NCBI RefSeq assembly: GCF_014204795.1
Contig: NZ_JACHMB010000001.1
Span: 7,080,501-7,144,500, forward strand
Direction: 5' to 3'
DNA from: Nonomuraea jabiensis
Lineage (GTDB): Bacteria > Actinomycetota > Actinomycetes > Streptosporangiales > Streptosporangiaceae
DNA length: 64,000 nucleotides
Shown: positions 54,153-63,802 of the stretch, one piece after another
How positions within the stretch are numbered: position 1 is the first letter of the stretch
Layout: each line of letters opens with the position of its first letter
Translations under genes and position numbers: made by a program
Notes under the pieces: model-generated
The model's database searches: none
Told to the model about the DNA's origin: nothing
The model's input: only the letters and a program-made list of their open reading frames with translations

Positions 54153-55667
54153 ATGCTATCCACAACCACACCCGAGGCCGCACCGCGGCGCTCACTCTGG
54201 GTGAGCATGGGCTCACTCATGCTCACCATGTTCCTGGCCGCCGTCGACCAGACCGTCGTGGCGACCGCCATGCCGACCATCGTGGGCGAGCTGCACGGCC
54301 TGGAGAGCCTGTCGTGGCTGGTCACCGCGTTCGCCCTGACCTCGGGCATCGCCACGCCCCTCTACGGCAAGCTCAGCGACATGTACGGCCGCAAGAACCT
54401 CTACCTGTCGGCCATCGTCCTGTTCGTCCTCGGCTCGGCCCTGTGCGGGCTGGCGCAGTCGATGGGCCAGCTCATCGCCTTCCGGGCCTTCCAGGGCATC
54501 GGGGCGGGCGGCCTCATGGTGCTGACCATGACCATCGTCGGCGACCTGGTCACCCCCCGCGAACGCGCCAGGTACCAGGGCATCTTCGGCGGGGTCTTCA
54601 CGCTGGCCTCGATCGCCGGGCCGATCCTCGGCGGCTACCTCACCCAGCACGTCTCCTGGCGCTGGATCTTCTACATCAACCTGCCCCTCGGCGTGATCGC
54701 GCTGGCCGTGGCGTTCGCCGTGCTGAAGCTGCCCAGGCGCGTCTCCCCGCACCGCATCGACTGGCTCGGCGCCGTGCTCATCTCCGGGCTGCTGACCTGC
54801 CTGACGCTCTTCGCCTCCTGGGGCGGCACCCTCTACGCCTGGTCCTCGCCGGTCGTCATCGGGCTCGGCGGCGGCGCGGTGCTGCTGGCCGTGCTGTTCG
54901 TGATGGTGGAACGGGCGGCGGCCGAGCCGGTGCTGCCGCTGCGGCTGTTCCGCGACCGGACGTTCACGATCCCGGTGGCCTCCGTCGTGCTCATGGCCAC
55001 CGCGATGCTCGGCGCGGCCACGTTCCTGCCCGTGTTCCTGCAGCTGGCCACCGGGGCGAGCGCGTCGGACTCGGGGCTGCTGCTGCTCCCGATGATGGTC
55101 GGGATGGTCGTGTCGTCGACGGTGACGGGGCAGCTCGTGCACCGGTTCGGTCGGTTCAAGTGGTTCATGGTCACGGGGACGGCGCTGGCCGGGGTGGCCG
55201 GGTTCCTGTTCTCCACCATGGACCTCGGGACCGGCGGGCTGGTCTCCGGCGCGTACATGGTGCTCTTCGGGGCCGGGCTCGGCATGGTCATGCAGAACGT
55301 GCTGCTGGTCGTGCAGACCACCACCGCGGCGGCGGACCGGGGCGCGGCGACCTCGGCCGTCACGTTCGCCCGGGGCGTCGGCGGCGCGGTGGGCGTGGCG
55401 GTGCTGGGCGGCGTCTTCAGCGGCAGGCTCGCGCTGGGACAGGCCTCGCTCACGCCCGAGGCCATCCAGGCGCTGCCCGAGGCCGCGCGGCACGCCACGC
55501 AGCTGGCCTTCTCCCACGCCATCAGCGGGGTGTTCGCGTGGGTGGGGCCGATCCTGCTGGCCGCCGCGCTGCTCCTGGCCTTCCTGAGGGACGTACGCCT
55601 GACCGACCAGGCCCCGTCCGAGCCGGTCGTGCGGGAACCGGCTCCGGAGCCCGGCGTACGGGCCTGA
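54153..55667 (+). CDS. DHA2-family drug exporter (EmrB/QacA type)
   Basis: The 504-residue protein has 14 predicted helices and the DHA2 motifs LAAVDQTVVATAMPTI in helix 1, YGKLSDMYGRKNLY in loop 2-3 and GIFGGVFTLASIAGPILGGY in helix 5. It expels drugs or metabolites with proton import. The ATG has an AAGGAG site at good spacing. A hairpin follows the stop by 9 bp. Confidence 0.92.
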   Translation: MLSTTTPEAAPRRSLWVSMGSLMLTMFLAAVDQTVVATAMPTIVGELHGLESLSWLVTAFALTSGIATPLYGKLSDMYGRKNLYLSAIVLFVLGSALCGLAQSMGQLIAFRAFQGIGAGGLMVLTMTIVGDLVTPRERARYQGIFGGVFTLASIAGPILGGYLTQHVSWRWIFYINLPLGVIALAVAFAVLKLPRRVSPHRIDWLGAVLISGLLTCLTLFASWGGTLYAWSSPVVIGLGGGAVLLAVLFVMVERAAAEPVLPLRLFRDRTFTIPVASVVLMATAMLGAATFLPVFLQLATGASASDSGLLLLPMMVGMVVSSTVTGQLVHRFGRFKWFMVTGTALAGVAGFLFSTMDLGTGGLVSGAYMVLFGAGLGMVMQNVLLVVQTTTAAADRGAATSAVTFARGVGGAVGVAVLGGVFSGRLALGQASLTPEAIQALPEAARHATQLAFSHAISGVFAWVGPILLAAALLLAFLRDVRLTDQAPSEPVVREPAPEPGVRA

Positions 55668-55676
55668 GCCCAGGGT

Positions 55677-55706
55677 GAAGCGGATCCCGTACCCGGGGTC
55701 CGCTTC
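55677..55706 (+). terminator. Hairpin after the DHA2 exporter gene
   Basis: GAAGCGGA and TCCGCTTC form the outer 8 bp, extended inside by one G-U and three C-G pairs. No T-tract follows. Confidence 0.6.
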
Positions 55707-55719
55707 GCCACCTATAGGG

Positions 55720-55739
55720 CGAAATTTCGGCAGTAAGCT
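55720..55739 (+). promoter_or_regulatory. CGAAATTTCG palindrome and -10 box before the S8 peptidase gene
   Basis: CGAAATTTCG (55720-55729) lies directly before TAAGCT (55734-55739), so a bound protein would cover the promoter. The same palindrome occurs before the GH101 gene at 29466. Confidence 0.5.
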
Positions 55740-55800
55740 GCATCACCTGGTAAGTGTCGGGAAGATGCAGAATCTGCGGCACTGGGTGGATGGGGGAAGC

Positions 55801-57563
<1,763 letters not shown>

Positions 57564-57567
<4 letters not shown>

Positions 57568-57914
57568 TGTATCGCATCATCGCGGACGCCGCGATGGTGG
57601 TGCACTTCGCGTTCCTGGCCTACCTGGCCGTGGGCGGGTTCCTCGCGTGGCGCTGGCGGCGTACGATCTGGGCGCACCTGGCCGTGGCCGGCTGGGGCCT
57701 GCTGTCGATCGTGACCGGCGTCGAGTGCCCGCTCACCGTCATCGAGGACTGGGGACGCCGGAACGCTGGACTGGCCGGACTGCCGGCCGGCGGATTCATC
57801 GACAACTACATCGAGGGCGTGATCTACCCGGAGCAGTACACGAACTTGGTACGTCTGGGGGTCGCCGTTCTCGTTCTGTTCTCTTACGTCGGCTACGTTC
57901 TCCGTCGTCAGTGA
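57564..57914 (+). CDS. DUF2784 membrane protein
   Basis: The 116-residue protein has three hydrophobic helices (about 8-28, 38-54, 92-112). Between them lies the DUF2784 signature GVECPLTVIEDWGRRNAG with an FIDNYIEGVIYPE segment. Its function is unknown. The ATG overlaps the stop of the S8 peptidase (ATGA), so the two are coupled; the second ATG, one codon later, could also be used. Confidence 0.88.
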
Positions 57915-57936
57915 CTGCCAAGTGGTCTGTACCAAT

Positions 57937-57942
57937 TAAGGT
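57937..57942 (+). promoter_or_regulatory. Leaderless -10 box for pyruvate kinase (TAAGGT)
   Basis: TAAGGT ends 7 nt before the GTG at 57950, in a small A/T-rich patch. AAGG inside it could also act as a weak ribosome site for a longer transcript. Confidence 0.45.
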
Positions 57943-57949
57943 AGGACTC

Positions 57950-59380
57950 GTGACTCGTCGCGCGAAAATCGTCTGCACCCTAGGCCCCGCCACCTCCTCC
58001 AAAGAACGCCTCCGCGAGCTGATCGCCGCAGGCATGGACGTGGCACGGTTCAACCTCAGCCATGGCAATCATGACATGCACAGAGAGGTCTACGACCGGG
58101 TCAGGGAGGTGGCGGCCGACCTCGGCCGCGGTGTAGGGCTGCTCGCCGACCTGCAGGGCCCCAAGATCCGCGTCGGCACGTTCGAGGAGGGCCCGGTCAG
58201 GCTGGGCTTCGGCGACGTCTTCACCATCACCACCGAAGACGTGCCGGGCGACCGCGAGCAGGTCTCCACCACCTACAAGGGGCTGCCGAAGGACGTGCGC
58301 CCCGGTGACACGATCCTCGTCGACGACGGCCGCCTCGTGCTCGAGGCCACCCGCGTCGACGGCGAGCGCATCATCACCCGCGTCGTCATCGGCGGCATGA
58401 TCTCCGACAACAAGGGCCTCAACCTGCCCGGCGTCAACGTCAGCGCCCCCGCCCTGACCGACAAGGACGAGGCCGACCTGCGCTGGGCGCTGCGCACCGG
58501 CTTCGACATGATCGCCCTGTCCTTCGTCCGCCGCCCGTCCGACGCCGACGTGGTGCGCAACATCATGGAGCAGGAGGCCGTACGCCTGCCGCTGATCGCC
58601 AAGATCGAGAAGCCGCAGGCCGTCGACCGCCTCCCCGAGATCGTCGACGCCTTCGACGGCATCATGGTCGCCCGCGGCGACCTGGGCGTCGAGCTCCCGC
58701 TGGAGCAGGTGCCGATCGTCCAGCGGCGCATCATCGAGCTGTGCCGCGAGAAGGCCCACCCGGTCATCGTCGCCACCCAGATGCTCGACTCGATGATGAA
58801 CGCCCCGCGCCCCACCCGGGCCGAGGCCTCCGACGTGGCCTACGCGGTCATGGACGGCGCCGACGCGGTCATGCTGTCGGGCGAGACGTCGGTCGGCAAC
58901 TACCCGATCGAGTCCGTCTCCACGATGGACCGCATCGCCTGCGCCGCCGAGGAGACGTCCCTGCACGCCACGCACAAGCTGGAGCGCATGCCGGAGACCA
59001 CCGGCGGCGCCATCGCGCGGGCCGCGGCCGAGGTGGGGGCCGTCGTCGGGGCCAAGGCGCTGGTGGCGTTCACGATGTCGGGCGAGACTGCCCGCCGCCT
59101 GGCCCGCTACCGCTCGCCGATCCCGCTGCTGGCCTTCACCTCGTCGCCGCACGTGCGGGGGCAGCTGTCGGTGACGTGGGGGGTGGAGACGTTCCACGTG
59201 CCGTTCGTGCACCACACCGACGACATGGTGCGGCAGGTGGAGGCTTCGCTGCTGTCGAGCGGGCGGCTGGAGAAGGGCGACAAGGTGGTCATCGTGGCCG
59301 GCTCTCCTCCCGGCACCCCGGGCTCCACCAACGCCCTGCGCGTCCACACCATCGGCTCCGCGGTCTCTCACGCGCATTAG
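57950..59380 (+). CDS. pyk: Pyruvate kinase
   Basis: The 476-residue enzyme transfers phosphate from PEP to ADP in the last step of glycolysis. Typical parts are RAKIVCTLGPA at the start, the ADP/K+ site FNLSHG, LADLQGPKIRVG, the catalytic Lys/Glu region LPLIAKIEKPQAV and MVARGDLGVELP, and the C-terminal regulatory domain with AFTMSGETARRLA. The start is the GTG after the -10 box. Confidence 0.97.
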   Translation: MTRRAKIVCTLGPATSSKERLRELIAAGMDVARFNLSHGNHDMHREVYDRVREVAADLGRGVGLLADLQGPKIRVGTFEEGPVRLGFGDVFTITTEDVPGDREQVSTTYKGLPKDVRPGDTILVDDGRLVLEATRVDGERIITRVVIGGMISDNKGLNLPGVNVSAPALTDKDEADLRWALRTGFDMIALSFVRRPSDADVVRNIMEQEAVRLPLIAKIEKPQAVDRLPEIVDAFDGIMVARGDLGVELPLEQVPIVQRRIIELCREKAHPVIVATQMLDSMMNAPRPTRAEASDVAYAVMDGADAVMLSGETSVGNYPIESVSTMDRIACAAEETSLHATHKLERMPETTGGAIARAAAEVGAVVGAKALVAFTMSGETARRLARYRSPIPLLAFTSSPHVRGQLSVTWGVETFHVPFVHHTDDMVRQVEASLLSSGRLEKGDKVVIVAGSPPGTPGSTNALRVHTIGSAVSHAH

Positions 59381-59666
59381 TTCTTTTACGGCCGGCACGG
59401 TGAGCCCCACCCGCCGGCCGTGGCTGAGGGCCCTCCAGGGAGACGCTTACCCGCCTCACCGGCGCGCCGCCGTTACGGCGCGCCGTGGGCCGACTCCGTG
59501 GCTCTTGTCTGACCGGTGCGCCCGCCCATCCTGCCTGCTCCGGCCCAAGGGCATGGGGCGCGTGCCCCCGCTGGACGGAGGCCCATGCGCCCCTGATCAT
59601 GCCCAGCGCCGCCCCCTGACCCAGGGCGGGTGTTGAACGGCACCCTGGGCAGGAGCGGGCTTCGGG
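59381..59666. other. Intergenic region after pyk with two strong hairpins
   Basis: Nine-bp arms at 59388-59396 and 59413-59421 (16-nt loop), and ten-bp self-complementary arms at 59460-59469 and 59476-59485 (6-nt loop), probably end transcription from pyk and from the convergent dapD. No gene was seen in the remaining 180 bp. Confidence 0.6.
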
Positions 59667-60629
59667 TCAGTTCGCGTGCAGGGCGGCGTTCAGTTCGATG
59701 CCGCCGCCGGTGCGCGGGACCGCCTCCACCGCGCCCGACTGCGAGTTGCGGCGCAGCAGGACCCCGTTCGAGCCGGACAGCTCGGCCGCCTTGACCACCG
59801 TGCCGTCCGGGAGCGTGACCTTCGTACCCGCCGTCACGTAGAGGCCGGCCTCCACCACGCAGTCGTCCCCCAGCGAGATGCCGATGCCCGCGTTGGCGCC
59901 GAGCAGGCAGCGCTCGCCGATCGAGATGACCTGCTTGCCGCCGCCGGACAGCGTCCCCATGATCGAGGCGCCGCCGCCCACGTCGGAGCCGTCGCCGACG
60001 ACCACGCCGGCCGAGATGCGGCCCTCGACCATGGAGGCGCCCAGGGTGCCGGCGTTGAAGTTCACGAAGCCCTCGTGCATGACCGTGGTGCCGCTCGCCA
60101 GATGGGCGCCCAGGCGCACCCGGTCCGCGTCGGCGATCCGCACGCCGGAAGGCAGCACGTAGTCCACCATCCGCGGGAACTTGTCCACCCCGTACACCGT
60201 CACCGCGCCCCTCGCCCGCAGCCGCAGGCGCGTCCGCTCGAAGTCCGGCACCGGGCACGGACCGAAATTGGTCCACGCGACGTTGGCGAGCAGGCCGAAG
60301 ATGCCGTCCAGGTTGACCCCGTGCGGCCTGACCAGGCGCGCGGACAGCAGGTGCAGCCGCAGGTAGACGTCATGGGCGTCCACGGGCGCCTCGGAGAGCT
60401 TGGCGATGCCGGTGCGCACCGCCACCACCTCCACGCCCCGCGCCGCGTCGGGACCCGTCAGCTCGGCCAGCTCACCGGCCTCGCCGGCGGAGAGCCGCTC
60501 GGTGCCCGTCGCGGGCGCGTCGCCCAGCTCGGGGGCGGGGAACCAGGTGTCGAGTACGGTGCCGTCGGCGGCGATGGTCGCGAGGCCGACGCCGAACGCG
60601 CCGGTCGAGGTGGGATCGATAGCAGTCAC
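59667..60629 (-). CDS. dapD: Tetrahydrodipicolinate N-succinyltransferase
   Basis: The 320-residue protein is the actinobacterial form of DapD, which succinylates tetrahydrodipicolinate in lysine/diaminopimelate synthesis. An N-terminal domain is followed by a left-handed beta-helix of hexapeptide repeats (about 165-265: GVRIADADRVRLGAHLASG, HEGFVNFNAG, ISAGVVVGDGSDVGGG). The GTG start lies 7 nt after TATTTT on the minus strand (60637-60642), a likely leaderless promoter. Confidence 0.94.
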   Translation of the reverse strand: MTAIDPTSTGAFGVGLATIAADGTVLDTWFPAPELGDAPATGTERLSAGEAGELAELTGPDAARGVEVVAVRTGIAKLSEAPVDAHDVYLRLHLLSARLVRPHGVNLDGIFGLLANVAWTNFGPCPVPDFERTRLRLRARGAVTVYGVDKFPRMVDYVLPSGVRIADADRVRLGAHLASGTTVMHEGFVNFNAGTLGASMVEGRISAGVVVGDGSDVGGGASIMGTLSGGGKQVISIGERCLLGANAGIGISLGDDCVVEAGLYVTAGTKVTLPDGTVVKAAELSGSNGVLLRRNSQSGAVEAVPRTGGGIELNAALHAN

Positions 60630-60653
60630 GGGCCCAAAAATACCGTTTCCAGG

Positions 60654-61076
60654 TCAGCCGAGAGCGCCCAGGTCGGCGGAGAGCCAATGCTCGGGCCGCA
60701 TCCGGAACGTCATGAGCACGTGCAGGTCCGAGCCCTGCACGTATCCCTCCACCGCGTCGGGCGGCAGGTAGCGGGAGGAGATGCGCGTCAGGTCCTCCAG
60801 CGTCGTAGGGCCTGAGTGCACGACGGGGCCTTCGACGGACACGTACCGGTAGGTCGGGCTGACCCGCTGCACCAGCATCGAGAACCTGGTCGCCTTCGCG
60901 ATCAGCTTGGCCTTGCGCGAGTCGCCGTCCGTCAGGAAGCGGACCTCGCCGCCGGGGACGTAGTCGTACCAGACGGGCACGATCAGCGGGGCGCGCCCGT
61001 CACCCGTCTCCACCGCCAGGCTCGCGATGTGCGGCTCCGCCAGGAACGCCTCCCTCTCCGCCACGCTCAACGGCAT
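60654..61076 (-). CDS. Pyridoxamine 5'-phosphate oxidase-fold (PNPOx-like) protein
   Basis: The 140-residue split-barrel protein has the LIVPVWYDYVPGGEVRFLT core and the SRKAKLIAKATRFSMLV segment typical of small flavin- or F420-binding proteins. In actinomycetes many such proteins reduce substrates with F420H2, but cofactor and substrate cannot be fixed from the sequence. The ATG lies inside the 3' part of the LysR gene (77 bp overlap), so the two may be co-transcribed. Confidence 0.82.
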   Translation of the reverse strand: MPLSVAEREAFLAEPHIASLAVETGDGRAPLIVPVWYDYVPGGEVRFLTDGDSRKAKLIAKATRFSMLVQRVSPTYRYVSVEGPVVHSGPTTLEDLTRISSRYLPPDAVEGYVQGSDLHVLMTFRMRPEHWLSADLGALG

Positions 61077-62004
61077 GCCGCCCCACCCCCGTCTGCATCG
61101 ATCGTGAGACGGCTATTCCCGGTGGGAGCGATCCCGAAAGCTGCTCAATCGCGCCTTTGCCCAGGTGATCCCCGTTCGCGGCGGTGGAGTGCCGGGCCGC
61201 GACCATCGTCGCCGTGTGGACGAACGCCGCCAGCGCCCGCGACCGCACCCCCTCCGGCCAGGCCAGCACCACCGTCGTCGGCGGGCCGTCGAGCACCGGC
61301 ACGCACACCAGATCCCGCCGCAGCTGATCCCGCACCGACTCCGGGGCCACCGCGATCAACCGCCCCAACGCCACCAGCTGCATCAGCACGGAGGGATCGC
61401 TCACCTCGGAATGCCGGCCCGGCCAGCACGGCGTCGGGTCGTCCTCCACCTCGGCCAGGCGCACGAAGGGCCGCGTCGCCAGCCGATGCCCGGGCCGCAC
61501 GATCGCCACGCTGCCCTCCTCCCTGAGCGGCTCGCTGTCGAAACCCGTCAGATCCTCGTACGGGCTGTGCAGGAACGCCACGTCCGCCGTGCCGTCACGC
61601 AGCATCCGCGCCCGCTCCGTCACCGCACACAGGACCAGGTCCACCTCCACGGCATCCGGACGGGCACGGTAGGCGGCGAGGATCTCCGGCAGCAGGCCGC
61701 CGTCACCGCCCGCCTTCATCGCCACCACCAGCCGGGGCACCGCCCGCCCCGCCCGCTGCGTGCGCACCGTCGCTGCCGCCACCGCGTCGAGAACCTTGGC
61801 CGCCTCCCTGACCAGCACCTCGCCCGCCGGAGTCAGCGAGATCCGCCGCCCCGACCGGTCGAACAACGTCACCCCGAGCCGCCGCTCCAGCTTCTGGATC
61901 GCCCTCGACAGCGGCGGCTGCGCCATGCCCAGCCGCTCGGCCGCGCGCCCGAAGTGCAACTCCTCCGCGACGGCGGCGAAATAGGCCAGCTCGCGCGTTT
62001 CCAT
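61000..62004 (-). CDS. LysR-family transcriptional regulator
   Basis: The 334-residue protein has an N-terminal winged helix-turn-helix (METRELAYFAAVAEELHFGRA, PPLSRAIQKLERRLG, LFDRSG) and a LysR effector domain (about 90-295). The last about 35 residues are Gly/Arg-rich and overlap the next gene, so the tail may be untidy. The ATG at 62004 lies inside a 19-bp palindrome. It is divergent from a short-chain dehydrogenase gene, its likely target. Confidence 0.9.
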   Translation of the reverse strand: METRELAYFAAVAEELHFGRAAERLGMAQPPLSRAIQKLERRLGVTLFDRSGRRISLTPAGEVLVREAAKVLDAVAAATVRTQRAGRAVPRLVVAMKAGGDGGLLPEILAAYRARPDAVEVDLVLCAVTERARMLRDGTADVAFLHSPYEDLTGFDSEPLREEGSVAIVRPGHRLATRPFVRLAEVEDDPTPCWPGRHSEVSDPSVLMQLVALGRLIAVAPESVRDQLRRDLVCVPVLDGPPTTVVLAWPEGVRSRALAAFVHTATMVAARHSTAANGDHLGKGAIEQLSGSLPPGIAVSRSMQTGVGRHAVERGGEGGVPGGAAHREPGGGDG

Positions 62005-62019
62005 ACCCTCAGGGTATGG
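62001..62019. promoter_or_regulatory. LysR-type palindrome between lysR and the dehydrogenase gene
   Basis: CCATACCCT-C-AGGGTATGG is perfect and contains TACCCTCAGGGTA, a T-N11-A LysR box. It covers the lysR start codon, which suits autoregulation. Confidence 0.7.
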
Positions 62020-62075
62020 CCCATGACCCACCCGGTGTTGGCCCCGGAACGGCCGCCGATGGTGTGCTTCCCCAC

Positions 62076-62804
62076 ATGACGGACAAGACCACAGCCCTGG
62101 TGACCGGGGCGAACAAGGGCATCGGATACGAGGTCGCCGCGGGACTCGCGCGCACGGGCATGACGGTGCTGCTCGCCTCCCGCGACCGGGCCCGCGGCCA
62201 GGAGGCCGCCGCCCGGCTCCGCGCCGAAGGCGGCGACGTACGCCCCGTCGTGCTGGACGTCACCGACCCGGCCACGATCGACGCCGCCGCCGCCACGCTG
62301 ACCCGCCTCGACGTGCTGGTCAACAACGCCGGCATCGCGGGCCCCATGGGCGACCCGCCCAGCGCCATGTCCCCGCGCACCCTCCGGGAGGTGTTCGAGA
62401 CGAACGTCGTCGGCGTCCTCATGGTCACCAACGCCATGCTCCCCCTGCTCAGACGCTCACCGGCGGCCCGCATCGTGAACGTCTCCAGCGGCGTCGGCTC
62501 GCTCGCCCACCACACCGACCCCGGCCACTACATGTCGGCCCTGCCGCCCTCCGCCACCTACCCCGTGTCCAAGACCGCGCTCAACTCCCTGACCGTCCAG
62601 TACGCCAAGGAACTGCGCGAGGACGGCATCCTCGTCAACGCCGCCGCCCCCGGCGCCTGCGCCACCGACCTCACCAAGGACCTGCCGTTCCAGGTCACGC
62701 GCACCGCCGCGGACGGAGCCGCCGTCATCATCCGGCTGGCCACCCTCGGCCCCGACGGCCCGACCGGCGGCTTCTACGACGACGCCGGGATCGTGCCCTG
62801 GTGA
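62076..62804 (+). CDS. Short-chain dehydrogenase/reductase
   Basis: The 242-residue Rossmann enzyme has the cofactor motif TGANKGIG, NNAG, the catalytic Ser in NVSSG and the YPVSK pair of Tyr and Lys. It resembles carbonyl reductase-like SDRs that use NADPH. The ATG at 62076 (MTDKTTALV) was chosen over one at 62031, which lies nearer the operator. The substrate is unknown; regulation by the divergent LysR is likely. Confidence 0.9.
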   Translation: MTDKTTALVTGANKGIGYEVAAGLARTGMTVLLASRDRARGQEAAARLRAEGGDVRPVVLDVTDPATIDAAAATLTRLDVLVNNAGIAGPMGDPPSAMSPRTLREVFETNVVGVLMVTNAMLPLLRRSPAARIVNVSSGVGSLAHHTDPGHYMSALPPSATYPVSKTALNSLTVQYAKELREDGILVNAAAPGACATDLTKDLPFQVTRTAADGAAVIIRLATLGPDGPTGGFYDDAGIVPW

Positions 62805-62808
62805 CCGG

Positions 62809-63570
62809 TCAGTATTTCGGGCCGACGTGAAGGTCGAGCAGCTCCACCGCCTCCCGCCGGGCGACCGAGAGCTCGTTGCGGTTGTTGAACCGCCAGGCCA
62901 CGCCGAGCAGATCGAGCGCCTCGCCGCAGAGGGCGAGGATGTCGGGGGACTCGTTCTTGAAGTGGTAGCGAGGATATTCGTACCAGCGGACGCCGCTGGG
63001 CAGGTCGCGGCGGACCCGGTTGGTCCCACGCCAGCCGTCGGAGTGGATGAGGCCCCGGACAAACCTCCCGGGATGCGCCGAGACGATCTCCCGCTGCCAT
63101 GGCTCGAGGACGATGGGGCGCTCGTGCTTCTTGCCGGGGCCGTGCTGCGGGAACAGGTGCGGCCAGTGCTTGGAGAGGCTCTTGACTTCGGTGCAGCCGT
63201 TGCGGTGGCGTCGGCTGATCACTGAGGTCGGCATGACGTGCGCCATGGTGATGGTTGCTTCCTCGATGAGCCCGGGCCAGCGGTCGTCGCAGTAGATGGA
63301 GAGCAGGTAGACGCCCTTGGGGCACGCCACGATGTGACCGTCGCCGAGGTAGAGGCCCAGGAGATGGATGTAGCTGTCGGCGGGCGCGGGGGTTTGGGGA
63401 AGCGATGCGCACCGGGCACAGGTGCGGATCAATGGCGAGTCGGTCACCGGTCTGTCGCGCCAGCGGCGGATGGTGTTCGTGCTGACGCCGGTCTGCCTGC
63501 GCGTCTCGCCGATGCTGAGTCCCGAGGCGAGCAGGCGGAGGGTGTCGTCACGGACGGCGAGATCGTACAT
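62809..63570 (-). CDS. HTH protein with LAGLIDADG-like endonuclease domain
   Basis: The 253-residue protein has an N-terminal resolvase-like helix-turn-helix (LASGLSIGETRRQTGVSTNT, about 14-40), a CxxC pair (51-54), and two LAGLIDADG-like motifs: LLGLYLGDG (70-78) and FVRGLIHSDG (170-179). The region PQHGPGKKHERPIVLEPW is highly conserved in this actinobacterial family, often called 'transcriptional regulator'. A single chain with two motifs could be a monomeric homing endonuclease or a domesticated DNA-binding protein. Each motif retains an acidic residue (Asp77 and Asp178). It lies next to a tRNA gene. Confidence 0.75.
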   Translation of the reverse strand: MYDLAVRDDTLRLLASGLSIGETRRQTGVSTNTIRRWRDRPVTDSPLIRTCARCASLPQTPAPADSYIHLLGLYLGDGHIVACPKGVYLLSIYCDDRWPGLIEEATITMAHVMPTSVISRRHRNGCTEVKSLSKHWPHLFPQHGPGKKHERPIVLEPWQREIVSAHPGRFVRGLIHSDGWRGTNRVRRDLPSGVRWYEYPRYHFKNESPDILALCGEALDLLGVAWRFNNRNELSVARREAVELLDLHVGPKY

Positions 63571-63597
63571 GCGGAGAGTGTTGCACCCGGGTACGAC

Positions 63598-63627
63598 AAA
63601 ACCGCCCGGGTGAGAGAACCGGGCGGT
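63598..63627 (-). terminator. Rho-independent terminator of the tRNA transcript
   Basis: On the minus strand ACCGCCCGG and CCGGGCGGT (63601-63609 and 63619-63627) form a 9-bp stem followed by TTTT. It lies 8 nt after the tRNA 3' end. Confidence 0.85.
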
Positions 63628-63634
63628 CGGTCAG

Positions 63635-63707
63635 TGCCCCGGGTGGGATTCGAACCCACACTGAATGGATTTTGAGGCCATCTTCTCTGCCGTTGGAATA
63701 CCGGGGC
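63635..63707 (-). tRNA. tRNA read as Leu(CAA), short and atypical
   Basis: The 73-nt cloverleaf has a 7-bp acceptor stem (GCCCCGG/CCGGGGC), discriminator A, T8, G18G19, and a perfect T-arm (GTGGG-TTCGAAT-CCCAC). No CCA is encoded. The anticodon arm is either a 5-bp stem with a 9-nt loop (GATGG-CCTCAAAAT-CCATT) or a 7-nt loop CTCAAAA above a C-U mismatch, which gives anticodon CAA. The variable region has only 4-5 nt, although leucine tRNAs normally carry a long variable arm. The D stem is weak. A TAGGAT -10 box is at 63727-63732 (minus). The identity as tRNA-Leu is therefore a formal reading of the anticodon. Confidence 0.75.
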
Positions 63708-63775
63708 ATTTCCGGACTTAGGGTGCATCCTAGCGCCGAGCTAGATCGCCTGCTGACCGCCAGCGTGGCTCTAAT

Positions 63776-63795
63776 GTACCGGACATCGGTACTCT
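63776..63795 (+). promoter_or_regulatory. Promoter and inverted repeat before the response regulator gene
   Basis: GTACCG-N5-CGGTAC (63776-63792) overlaps the -10 box TACTCT (63790-63795), which ends 7 nt before the GTG start. A repressor bound to the repeat would block the promoter. Confidence 0.5.
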
Positions 63796-63802
63796 TCTGC
63801 TC

